Shown piece by piece: positions 5,603 to 12,299 of a DNA stretch of 12,300 nucleotides (the first letter of the stretch is position 1; every line of letters starts with the position of its first letter). The stretch spans positions 1-12,300 of the forward strand of contig CALBPH010000223.1 in assembly GCA_937899365.1 (NCBI GenBank). Direction: 5' to 3'. A model generated the notes under the pieces. The model was given only the letters and a program-made list of their open reading frames with translations. It was not told the origin of the DNA and did not search any database. The DNA is from an uncultured Leptolyngbya sp. (GTDB taxonomy: Bacteria; Cyanobacteriota; Cyanobacteriia; Phormidesmidales; Phormidesmidaceae). The position numbers were made by a program, and so were the translations under genes.

Positions 5603-8239
5603 ATGCAGCCATCTAATCCCGATAAGTTTACCGCTAAGGCATGGGATGCCATTGTCGAAGCTCAAGAGGTTGCACGGCGTTTTCGTCAGCAGTACCTTGA
5701 AGTCGAACATGTGATGGTGGCTCTGATTGAGCAACAGGGCCTTGCCGATACGGTTTTAACAAAGGCAACTCTGGACCCAGATCTGATTGCACAGGAGCTA
5801 GAAGCGTTTGCCCAGCGCCAGGTGCGGGGGCGAGCGTCGGCAGACAGTAACCTGTACTTAGGACAGAGTCTGGATCGGATGCTGGATCAGGCTGAGGCTG
5901 CCCGTCAGCTGCTGCAGGATGACATTATTTCCGTTGAGCATCTGCTGTTGGGGTTTGCCGAAGACGAGCGCATTGGACGGCGTCTGCTGCGTGGGTTTGA
6001 GCTGGATGTATCGCATATCCGTGCAGCCATTAATCAGGTGCGCGGTAAGCAAAAAGCGACTGGGCAAAACCCAGAGGACGCCTACGAAGCTCTAGAGAAA
6101 TATGGTCGTGACCTAACCGAAGAAGCCAAACACGGCAAGCTTGATCCCGTCATTGGTCGGGATGAAGAAATCCGTCGGGTAATTCAGGTGGTCTCGCGCC
6201 GGACCAAAAATAATCCCGTTCTAATTGGTGAACCGGGGGTGGGAAAAACTGCGATCGCAGAAGGCCTAGCCCAGCGCATTGTCAATGGAGATGTGCCCGA
6301 GTCACTTAAGGATCGCCAGCTGATCTCCTTAGATATTGGCAGCCTGATTGCCGGAGCAAAATACCGAGGTGAATTTGAAGAACGGCTGCGCTCAGTGCTC
6401 AAGGAAGTGACTGAGTCCGATGGCCAGGTGGTGTTATTTATTGATGAACTGCACACGGTGGTGGGGGCCGGCGGCGGCAACAGCAATGTGGACGCAGGTA
6501 ACATGCTCAAGCCTATTTTGGCCCGGGGGGAGCTACGGTGTATTGGCGCCACCACCGTGGACGAATATCGTAAACATATCGAAAAGGACGCAGCCCTGGA
6601 GCGTCGTTTTCAGCAGGTCTATATTGGCCAGCCTACTGTAGACAACGCCATTTCGATTTTGCGGGGTTTAAAGGAACGCTACGAGGCTCACCACGGTGTC
6701 AAAATTGTAGACTCGGCCCTGGTGGCGGCCGCCAACCTGTCAGATCGCTACATTAGCGATCGTTTTTTACCAGATAAGGCCATCGACCTGATCGACGAAG
6801 CCGCCGCCAAGCTCAAAATGGAGATCACCTCCAAACCGGTGGAGCTAGAGACCATTGATCGGCGGCTGCGTCAGCTAGAGATGGAAAAACTCTCTCTCCA
6901 AGGTGAGGAAACCACCTCTCGGACATCTAAGCAACGCCTGACCCGAATTAATAAAGAGATCGAAAAGCTCTCTATAAAACAGCAAAAGCTGACGGCCCAA
7001 TGGCAATCTGAAAAACAGGCGCTGGATGCAATCAAAGCGCTCAAACAGGAAGAAGACCAGCTTCGGGTACAGGTGGAACAGGCAGAACGAGCCTATGACC
7101 TCAATCGGGCGGCCCAAATCAAGTACGGGCGGCTAGAGGCCGTCCAGCAAGAGCTAGAAATTTTGGATACCGAACTGCAAACCATGCAGGATAAAGGCTC
7201 TACCTTACTGCGAGAGCAAGTAAGCGAAGCGGACATTGCTGAAATTGTTGCTAACTGGACCGGTATTCCAGTCAATCGGCTGATGGAAACTGAGCGACAG
7301 AAGCTATTGCAGCTAGAAGGCTATTTACACCAGCGAGTGGTGGGACAGAGCGAAGCAGTAACGGCAGTATCTGCGGCCATTCGGCGGGCCCGGGCTGGCA
7401 TGAAAGATCCCGGTCGCCCCATTGGTTCCTTTCTGTTTATGGGACCAACCGGTGTCGGTAAGACAGAGTTGGCCCGAGCACTGGCGGACTGCTTATTTGA
7501 TACGGAAGAAGCTATGATCCGGGTGGATATGTCGGAATATATGGAAAAACATTCCGTTGCTCGACTCATTGGCGCACCTCCTGGCTATGTGGGTTACGAA
7601 GAGGGAGGGCAGCTGTCTGAAGCGGTACGACGCCATCCCTATTCTGTTGTGTTGCTAGATGAGGTGGAAAAGGCCCATCCGGATGTATTTAATATTTTGT
7701 TGCAGGTTCTAGACGATGGCCGGATCACAGATTCCCAAGGACGCACGGTGGACTTGAGCAATACGGTGATTGTAATGACCAGCAACATTGGTAGCGATCA
7801 CATTCTAGATGTGGCAAGCAACGACTCGCAGTTTGAGGAAATGCAGGAGCGAGTGCTAGGTGCCCTACGGGGTCATTTCCGGCCAGAGTTTCTCAATCGT
7901 GTGGACGATTTGATTATCTTCCATCCGCTAAGTAAAGACGAACTGCGCTCCATTGTGGAGATTCAGCTCAAACGTCTATACAAGCTGTTGGCCGATCAGA
8001 AAATTACTCTGCATGTTTCAGAGTCGGCCATCGACTATGTGGCAGAAAAGGGCTATGACCCTGTGTATGGTGCCAGACCGCTTAAGCGAGCCATTCAGCG
8101 GGAGCTAGAGAATCCGATTGCCACTAAGATTCTGGAAAATACCTTTGTGGAAGGCTGCCAGGTTTTTATTGATCACCTTGAGGATCGGCTTAAGTTTCAG
8201 GTGAAAACAGCAGAGGCTGTGGACGATAAGGCTGCCTGA
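5603..8239 (+). CDS. clpB: ClpB, ATP-dependent protein disaggregase
   Basis: ClpB is a hexameric cytoplasmic AAA+ chaperone that threads aggregated proteins through its pore together with DnaK/DnaJ/GrpE. The 878-residue product has the complete domain order: Clp N-terminal repeats (about 1-150), first AAA+ module with Walker A GEPGVGKT (209-216) and Walker B VVLFIDEL (276-283), a long coiled-coil middle domain (about 410-535), and a second AAA+ module with Walker A GPTGVGKT (614-621), the APPGYVGYEEGG pore loop and VVLLDEVEKAH. The tail contains GYDPVYGARPLKRAIQRELE. The middle domain and the lack of a ClpP-binding loop that I can recognise separate it from ClpA/ClpC. Cyanobacteria often carry two clpB paralogues; I cannot tell which this is. 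The ATG at 5603 gives the usual N-terminus MQPSNPDKFTAKAW, though no ribosome binding site is evident. Confidence 0.97.
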   Translation: MQPSNPDKFTAKAWDAIVEAQEVARRFRQQYLEVEHVMVALIEQQGLADTVLTKATLDPDLIAQELEAFAQRQVRGRASADSNLYLGQSLDRMLDQAEAARQLLQDDIISVEHLLLGFAEDERIGRRLLRGFELDVSHIRAAINQVRGKQKATGQNPEDAYEALEKYGRDLTEEAKHGKLDPVIGRDEEIRRVIQVVSRRTKNNPVLIGEPGVGKTAIAEGLAQRIVNGDVPESLKDRQLISLDIGSLIAGAKYRGEFEERLRSVLKEVTESDGQVVLFIDELHTVVGAGGGNSNVDAGNMLKPILARGELRCIGATTVDEYRKHIEKDAALERRFQQVYIGQPTVDNAISILRGLKERYEAHHGVKIVDSALVAAANLSDRYISDRFLPDKAIDLIDEAAAKLKMEITSKPVELETIDRRLRQLEMEKLSLQGEETTSRTSKQRLTRINKEIEKLSIKQQKLTAQWQSEKQALDAIKALKQEEDQLRVQVEQAERAYDLNRAAQIKYGRLEAVQQELEILDTELQTMQDKGSTLLREQVSEADIAEIVANWTGIPVNRLMETERQKLLQLEGYLHQRVVGQSEAVTAVSAAIRRARAGMKDPGRPIGSFLFMGPTGVGKTELARALADCLFDTEEAMIRVDMSEYMEKHSVARLIGAPPGYVGYEEGGQLSEAVRRHPYSVVLLDEVEKAHPDVFNILLQVLDDGRITDSQGRTVDLSNTVIVMTSNIGSDHILDVASNDSQFEEMQERVLGALRGHFRPEFLNRVDDLIIFHPLSKDELRSIVEIQLKRLYKLLADQKITLHVSESAIDYVAEKGYDPVYGARPLKRAIQRELENPIATKILENTFVEGCQVFIDHLEDRLKFQVKTAEAVDDKAA

Positions 8240-8267
8240 GATGGAGGCTGCGCCGTTAAAACGTAAA

Positions 8268-8297
8268 AAGCCCCATATCTTTTGAGACACGGGGCTT
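8268..8297 (-). terminator. Terminator hairpin with its T-run on the minus strand
   Basis: AAGCCCC (8268-8274) pairs with GGGGCTT (8291-8297) over a 16-base loop. Read on the minus strand the stem is followed by a run of T (complement of AAAAAG at 8265-8270). It would therefore stop minus-strand transcription coming from the small ORF at 8489-8686, before it enters clpB. Confidence 0.55.
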
Positions 8298-8304
8298 AGG
8301 GTTA

Positions 8305-8365
8305 AAAATCAAAGCCGCTACGGGTTCAACGGTGATGCTATGGAACCCGTAGCGGCTTTGATTTT
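8305..8365. terminator. 23-bp perfect inverted repeat after clpB
   Basis: Bases 8305-8327 are the exact reverse complement of 8343-8365, with a 15-base loop. The stem has a GC-rich core (GCCGCTACGGGTTC) and ends AAAATC...GATTTT, so transcripts in either direction would end in U-rich sequence. A bidirectional terminator between clpB and the minus-strand ORF is the simplest reading. Confidence 0.7.
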
Positions 8366-8488
8366 ATAGCGTTGGTCACAGGGACGTTGCTATTTTTCGT
8401 AATGATGTTTTCTGCAAGATGCTATCCGCACATCCAACCGATCGGTTCATCTTCTACATCAGCAACGGATATTTGTTTGCGCTTCAAA

Positions 8489-8686
8489 CTAAGAGGTGTG
8501 ACAGCTCTCAACAACCGGTACTTCAATTGCACCCTGTATTTCTGCCGCTTTGCTGATGCGATCTAGCATTGTCAGTACAAACCCCTGGGGAGGGTAGTAG
8601 CTTGGACGCTTAGCATTCATTGTAATTGCTTTCATGATGGCTTCTTCGATATCGCCACCTTCAAGGATTGTGCTGATTATCCACAT
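8489..8686 (-). CDS. Small hypothetical protein, unidentified
   Basis: I do not recognise this 65-residue product. It looks more protein-like than a chance frame: an N-terminal helix pattern (MWIISTILEGGDIEEAIMKAI), a central NAKRPSYYPPQG, then a second amphipathic helix (FVLTMLDRISKAAEIQGA) and a short polar tail. There is no membrane segment, signal peptide or metal motif, and no Shine-Dalgarno sequence before the ATG. The frame stays open 15 codons upstream of the ATG to a TAG at 8732-8734, and continues in protein-like fashion beyond it, so this may be the surviving 3' part of a longer gene. Two terminator-like hairpins lie just downstream in the correct orientation, which mildly supports transcription. 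Confidence 0.35.
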   Translation of the reverse strand: MWIISTILEGGDIEEAIMKAITMNAKRPSYYPPQGFVLTMLDRISKAAEIQGAIEVPVVESCHTS

Positions 8687-8890
8687 GCGTACGTAATTGA
8701 GGGAACTGTTTATATACTCTTTGTCTTGACCCTAAAAAACATCAGCCAATTTAATGAGATGTCCATCCGGAGATTTAACTAGACCTTAGCGATATGGGCC
8801 CAAATTTGTCCATAAACCTAGGTGTTTTGGCACCCTATTGAGTTTGTTGGTAACATGGGAAACACCTGATATGTAGGGGTTTCTACACAT
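8687..8890 (-). pseudogene. Possible decayed 5' portion of the 8489-8686 ORF
   Basis: Reading the minus strand in the same frame from an ATG at 8888-8890 gives plausible protein sequence (ISGVSHVTNKLNRVPKHLG, GLVKSPDGHLIKLADVF, GQDKEYINSSLNYVR). It is broken only by TAA (8786-8788) and TAG (8732-8734). Both stops could come from single C-to-T changes in Gln codons. A hairpin (8866-8893) overlaps the proposed start, which argues for a non-coding role instead. No family is recognised, so this is an inference from frame continuity alone. Confidence 0.25.
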
Positions 8891-8976
8891 CAGACTGGTA
8901 AAGTATGCACCGAGAAGGGTGCAGTTTAAGAGATTTGAAGAATTGTTAGGTGCTCAAACTAAACGGTAAACTGCAC
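8820..8976. repeat. Cluster of inverted repeats, possible structured RNA
   Basis: Four pairings are visible: AGGTGTTT (8820-8827) / AAACACCT (8860-8867); CTGATATGTAG (8866-8876) / CTACACATCAG (8883-8893), an 11-bp stem with one mismatch around the loop gggttt; TGCACC (8906-8911) / GGTGCA (8918-8923); and GTGCAGTTTA (8919-8928) / TAAACTGCAC (8967-8976). The first two overlap by two bases and the last two by five, so they may be alternative folds. The region lies upstream of the GIY-YIG gene on its strand. Confidence 0.45.
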
Positions 8977-9007
8977 AAATTGTTATGTTTTCTGACCATG
9001 AAACCAA

Positions 9008-9029
9008 GACATCAGATTATCTTGATGTC
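9008..9029. promoter_or_regulatory. Palindrome just upstream of the GIY-YIG start
   Basis: GACATCAGA (9008-9016) pairs with TCT-t-GATGTC (9020-9029) around a 3-base loop, giving nine pairs with one bulged T. It ends 9 bases before the ATG at 9039, so it could be an operator or an RNA hairpin masking the ribosome entry site. No Shine-Dalgarno sequence is present between it and the start. Confidence 0.4.
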
Positions 9030-9038
9030 CGCTGTTAA

Positions 9039-9470
9039 ATGAGCGGGCGCCATCACCCACGTCGCTGGGCATCGGTGCTGCTTGAGGAGAGAAACAAACT
9101 ACCGCCAAAATCTGGGGTGTATGCGGTCGTAAAACGAGGAAAAATCTATTACATCGGCGTTTCAACAAACTTAAACCGACGCTGGTGTGGCAAAGGCCAC
9201 CACAGATTTCTACAGGCTGACAGGCTCAGACGCCCTAGGGTGCATTATTTGCTCTTGCCTAATCAACAGGCAAAAGAATTTGAGAAAACATTGATAGCTG
9301 AGTACAGCCCGCCCTGGAACTATTCGAAGGTACCGGTGCTACGCAAAGCGGGTTGGGGGCGAAGAGTTTTAATGGCGGTAGCCTGTCCGTTGGTTTTATT
9401 TATTTTGAGCCGTAGTTGGTTGCTGGGGCTAATGGCGGCTGTGGTTGTCGTTGCCCTATTTAACGAGTGA
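9039..9470 (+). CDS. GIY-YIG nuclease-domain protein with C-terminal membrane segment
   Basis: The 143-residue product has a compact GIY-YIG domain at about 20-100: GVY (26-28), KIYYIG (35-40), NLNRRW with the catalytic-type Arg (44-49), Glu82 in EFEKTLIAEY, and Asn94 in PPWN. This is the residue set of a metal-dependent DNA nuclease. Residues about 109-142 are strongly hydrophobic, read as a membrane hairpin (VLMAVACPLVLFIL, then WLLGLMAAVVVVALF), and the protein ends FNE. The ATG at 9039 directly follows an in-frame TAA, so it is the earliest possible start. The N-terminus is basic (RHHPRRW). The role is unknown: a stand-alone GIY-YIG protein could act in repair, mobility or defence, and a membrane anchor would be unusual for a repair enzyme. 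The domain call is solid; the function is not. Confidence 0.85.
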   Translation: MSGRHHPRRWASVLLEERNKLPPKSGVYAVVKRGKIYYIGVSTNLNRRWCGKGHHRFLQADRLRRPRVHYLLLPNQQAKEFEKTLIAEYSPPWNYSKVPVLRKAGWGRRVLMAVACPLVLFILSRSWLLGLMAAVVVVALFNE

Positions 9471-9471
9471 G

Positions 9472-9527
9472 CCCCAAAGTTGGGGTGAATAAAACTCAAA
9501 GCCCCCAACCATTAGACGTTTGGGGGC
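9472..9527. terminator. Paired hairpins between convergent GIY-YIG gene and opcA
   Basis: CCCCAA (9472-9477) / TTGGGG (9480-9485) forms a tight hairpin just after the GIY-YIG stop. GCCCCCAA (9501-9508) / TTGGGGGC (9520-9527) forms a second stem with an 11-base loop. On the minus strand the second stem is followed by a T-rich stretch (complement of the A-rich 9491-9500), so it can end opcA transcription. Confidence 0.55.
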
Positions 9528-9625
9528 CTGAATAACCTTTAGCTATTTGGATAGTTACGTGATCATGGGAAATCCTGGGGAAAACAAACAAACGTTGCCA
9601 AGCCCCGGGATGATTTTGACAGATA

Positions 9626-10225
9626 TCAGCCAGCAGCGGGCTGTAACAACTTCAAAATATGTGCTGTAACGGCCAGACTCTCCTCGAAGAGCACATCCTC
9701 ACCCCAGCGCTGTAGCTGTTGCTCTAGTAACAGATCGGACCGCTGGTCAGAGATTGCTGTCACCTCCTGGATATAACAGGACTGGGCTCCACCGCCGGAC
9801 TCCATCCGCATACAGCCTGCCGTTTCCGAACAGAGAATGGTGCAGCAGTTGGCCTCTAGATTAGTTGATGACATGCGCAAACCGGTCAAGTCTCCCAGGA
9901 CTTCACCCACGTCGGCTACCGGGATAGCCGCCAGTTCCACATCAATGGAGCGGCTATGTTTATTGCCATTGAGGGTGATGCGTCGCAGATCATAGTCGCC
10001 CCCTTCTGATTTATAGTCCTCGGGCTGCCAGTCTAGACGGCTGGCTAACCAACCTAGATAAAGCAATGCCTGGGCCGCATTGCCCTTCTCGTAGTCGATG
10101 CCAATTTGGTCCATCTCTAACAACGCCATCCGGCGCTCAGGCGGATCAAAAGATGCCGCAGATAGCTCCTGCCAAGGTGCTAGACGATACCAGTTTAGAT
10201 CGGCCACTTTGGTGCCATTGGCCAC
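9626..10225 (-). CDS. opcA: OpcA C-terminal fragment (downstream of the stop)
   Basis: This is the second half of OpcA, 199 residues from the first GTG after the stop. The GTG has no ribosome binding site, and 13 OpcA-like codons precede it after the stop, so independent initiation is not supported by sequence. It contains the highly conserved GTKVADLNWYRLAPWQEL and FDPPERRMALLEMDQIGIDYEKGNAAQAL. A cysteine-rich stretch follows (CCTILCSETAGC, then C 12 residues later). Two of these cysteines are six residues apart, the same spacing as the Cys393/Cys399 pair that I recall being reported as the thioredoxin-regulated pair of Anabaena OpcA. Confidence 0.65.
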   Translation of the reverse strand: MANGTKVADLNWYRLAPWQELSAASFDPPERRMALLEMDQIGIDYEKGNAAQALLYLGWLASRLDWQPEDYKSEGGDYDLRRITLNGNKHSRSIDVELAAIPVADVGEVLGDLTGLRMSSTNLEANCCTILCSETAGCMRMESGGGAQSCYIQEVTAISDQRSDLLLEQQLQRWGEDVLFEESLAVTAHILKLLQPAAG

Positions 10226-10264
10226 CAGCTGATGGATTTTTAGTAGTTCTGACTCAGGATCGCC

Positions 10265-10972
10265 TTAGTAACTGGAGTCGAGAATAATACAGTTACTCAC
10301 ATCAACCATGGACTGAAAGAGAAGCTGCTCAGGGTTGGGGGTTGCTTTCCACCAGACAAACTTGGGTAGATCGGCGATTACCAAGGACTTAACTAAGGTA
10401 TCGACTCGATCTAGGGCTTGTTTGGTACCCCGCAGCGTAATGTACTCACAGCACACCAGCCGACTACCACTGCCCTTGTTCACGGGGCAGTAGGCAGAGA
10501 CCTGGGCCGTCACCCCCGTATCTTCATCATCAAAGGTGGGGCAAAGGGTAATCACGCGACAGGGGTTTTGGGCAGCCAGGGCTTCATTGAGGCTAAACCC
10601 ACGCAAATCAGCATTTTTAAACTGTCGCTTTTCGGCGGGTAAGGCTCGAAACTCAGCGCGCAATCGCTTTAGTGTGGCCTGATCGACCCGGTTAGTAATG
10701 GGTAGGCCGTAGGTCTGTTGTGCGGTTGCGATCGCACCCCTAGTCGCGGGTCCATGCTCCCCATCAATCGGATTGGTATAAAAGCCCAGCGCCGCCAGCA
10801 GCTGTTGGATTTCTTCGGGCTCATAGATAATCACACTAAACGTAGTCGCCCGCGTCGCCACACCACCGGAGCCATCACTGGCATAGTTGTGCCATATCTC
10901 CCGCAGTTCAGCTTCGATATCGTCAACCGAAATATCCTTAGGTTTTTGCAGCGTAACTAGAGAGGTCACCAT
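10265..10972 (-). CDS. opcA: OpcA N-terminal fragment (upstream of the stop)
   Basis: This is the 235-residue first half of OpcA if translation ends at the TAA. It includes a helical start (VDDIEAELREIW), the segment RATTFSVIIYEPE, and a peptidoglycan-binding-like module at about 62-105 (LGFYTNPIDGEHGPATRGAI) of the kind seen in cyanobacterial OpcA. It then enters the alpha/beta core (CRVITLCPTF, VTAQVSAYCPV, LPKFVWWKATPNPEQLLF). It lacks the C-terminal cysteine region. No Shine-Dalgarno sequence is seen before the ATG. A stable, active product from this half alone seems unlikely but cannot be excluded. Confidence 0.7.
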   Translation of the reverse strand: MVTSLVTLQKPKDISVDDIEAELREIWHNYASDGSGGVATRATTFSVIIYEPEEIQQLLAALGFYTNPIDGEHGPATRGAIATAQQTYGLPITNRVDQATLKRLRAEFRALPAEKRQFKNADLRGFSLNEALAAQNPCRVITLCPTFDDEDTGVTAQVSAYCPVNKGSGSRLVCCEYITLRGTKQALDRVDTLVKSLVIADLPKFVWWKATPNPEQLLFQSMVDVSNCIILDSSY

Positions 10973-11045
10973 GGTTTTTAACAGCGCGATTGGATAGGAG
11001 AGTTAGAAAGTTTTTCGTTTGAAGCAGCCGCGGCCACCCTTATAA

Positions 11046-12299
11046 CTAGAGACGTCGCCAACGACGACCCACTTTGTTGAGCAAAAATTCAGCTTCCACC
11101 GGCTCCCAAGTACCGGCTTCATACAGAGGAATCTGGGCAGGGTCCGCCGGACTATCCCAGGCTTCCAGAATGGGGGTTAGCACCCGCCAGGACTCTTCCA
11201 CCTCATCTCCTCGGGTAAACAGGGTTTGATCCCCAAGCATGGCATCCACCAACAATCGAGCATAGGCATCGGTGCTGGGTTTGCCAAAGGCGGCATCATA
11301 GCGAAAGTCCATATCCACCGGTCGCGTTCGCAGAGAGCTACCCGGCGTTTTCACCTCAAATCGCATCGAAATACCTTCATCGGGCTGAATTCGCAGGGCC
11401 AGAATATTATCGTTCATCTGCTTGGCCGCCGATTGAAACATCAGGTGGGGTACCTGCTTGAAGTGTATCGAGATTTCAGATACTTTCTTCGGCATCCGTT
11501 TACCCGTACGTAGGTAGAACGGCACTCCCTGCCAGCGCCAGTTATCCACCCGCATCTCAATCGCTGCAAACGTATGGGTGGTGGAGTCGGTGGGTGCGCC
11601 CTGTTCTTCGCGATATCCGGGTACCGGCTCCCCCTTCATCCAACCCTTGGTATATTGACCCCGCACGGCACAGCGATCCAAATTTAGGGGATCCGCCAGC
11701 CGGGTGGCCTGTAGCACCTTCACTTTTTCATCCCGGACGCTAGAGGCGGCCAAAGAATTGGGTGGCTCCATCGCCGTTAGGCAAAACAGCTGCATCAGGT
11801 GATTTTGCACCATGTCCCGCAGGGCTCCTGCGGTCTCGTAATAGCCGGCACGCCCTTCAAGACCGCCGGTTTCAGCCACCGTAATTTGCACGTGATCTAC
11901 AAACTGACGGTTCCACAAGGGCTCAAAAATGGCATTGGCAAATCGGAACACCAACAGGTTTTGAACCGTTTCCTTACCCAGATAGTGGTCAATCCGGTAG
12001 ACCTGCTCCTCAGGCACCGCCCCCCTTACTTTTTGGTTTAGGGCCTGGGCCGATCCCAGATCGCGACCAAAGGGCTTTTCAATAATTAAACGCTGCTTAG
12101 AAGGGTCCGCCAGCATCCCTGCAGCCCCTAGCTGCTGAGTGGCCTCGGCAAAAAATCGAGGCGCTACAGACAAATAGAACAACCGGTTACCGCGGGTGTA
12201 GCGTTTCTCATCCAGTTCGGACAAAAAAGCCTTGAGCTTTTGATAACTCTCAGGCTTGTCAATATTATCTCCATCGCGTTTTCCTGAATTTCCACAGAA
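11046..12299 (-). CDS. zwf: Glucose-6-phosphate 1-dehydrogenase (5' end outside window)
   Basis: Zwf oxidises glucose-6-phosphate to 6-phosphogluconolactone with NADP+, the entry step of the oxidative pentose phosphate pathway that supplies NADPH in the dark. 417 C-terminal residues are visible. The frame is open to the window edge, so the TTG at 12224 is internal: the family sequence NIDKPESYQKLKAFLSELDEKR spans it. The NADP-binding N-terminus lies outside. Visible are FYLSVAPRFF, RLIIEKPFGRDL, the active-site signature RIDHYLGKETVQN (near 11960-11998), FEPLWNRQFVDHVQIT, PFYLRTGKRMPKK, GDQTLFTRGDEVEESWRV, and the typical cyanobacterial end GRRWRRL. No damage is seen. opcA follows after 73 bp and probably shares its transcript. 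Confidence 0.97.
   Translation of the reverse strand, partial: FCGNSGKRDGDNIDKPESYQKLKAFLSELDEKRYTRGNRLFYLSVAPRFFAEATQQLGAAGMLADPSKQRLIIEKPFGRDLGSAQALNQKVRGAVPEEQVYRIDHYLGKETVQNLLVFRFANAIFEPLWNRQFVDHVQITVAETGGLEGRAGYYETAGALRDMVQNHLMQLFCLTAMEPPNSLAASSVRDEKVKVLQATRLADPLNLDRCAVRGQYTKGWMKGEPVPGYREEQGAPTDSTTHTFAAIEMRVDNWRWQGVPFYLRTGKRMPKKVSEISIHFKQVPHLMFQSAAKQMNDNILALRIQPDEGISMRFEVKTPGSSLRTRPVDMDFRYDAAFGKPSTDAYARLLVDAMLGDQTLFTRGDEVEESWRVLTPILEAWDSPADPAQIPLYEAGTWEPVEAEFLLNKVGRRWRRL

Larger units (their letters stand above)
8366..9038. other. AT-rich pocket between clpB and the GIY-YIG gene
   Basis: This 670-bp stretch has no recognised gene family. It holds one small minus-strand ORF (8489-8686), a possible broken upstream extension of it (to 8890), and several inverted repeats between 8820 and 9029. 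Hand counts of two 60-base lines (8701 and 8941) give 33-35% G+C, against 57% for a line inside clpB (6241). The base composition suggests a different origin or relaxed selection. Nothing clear is seen in 8366-8488. Confidence 0.5.
9626..10972 (-). pseudogene. opcA: opcA (glucose-6-phosphate dehydrogenase assembly protein), interrupted by an in-frame stop
   Basis: OpcA is the cyanobacterial partner that activates glucose-6-phosphate dehydrogenase and links it to thioredoxin control. The ATG at 10972 and the final stop at 9626 are in one frame, 449 codons, the length expected of OpcA. A single TAA (plus-strand bases 10265-10267) interrupts it after residue 235 (...IILDSSY). The family sequence resumes at once with GDPESELLKIHQLVANGTKVADLNW, so no bases are lost or gained. 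The gene lies 73 bp after zwf on the same strand, the usual operon order. Either the gene is broken, the stop is read through, the two halves are made separately, or the base is a sequencing error. Identity is very secure; functional status is open. Confidence 0.85.

Noticed and set aside
8372..8566. Plus-strand 64-codon frame downstream of the clpB terminator
   Set aside because: It has no ribosome binding site and no recognisable protein pattern, and it overlaps the more convincing minus-strand ORF.
8820..8976. Firm call of a Yfr2-family RNA
   Set aside because: Only one exact GGAAACA and one near copy occur, one of them lies in a possible stem, and no T-run terminator follows. It is left as a comparison only.
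10223..10225. GTG restart for a separate downstream opcA gene
   Set aside because: There is no ribosome binding site, and 13 OpcA-like codons lie between the stop and this GTG, so the split is better explained by one interrupted gene.
11046..12224. TTG at 12224 as the zwf start
   Set aside because: The frame stays open to 12299 and encodes typical Zwf residues (NIDKPESYQKLKAF), so the gene continues outside the window.
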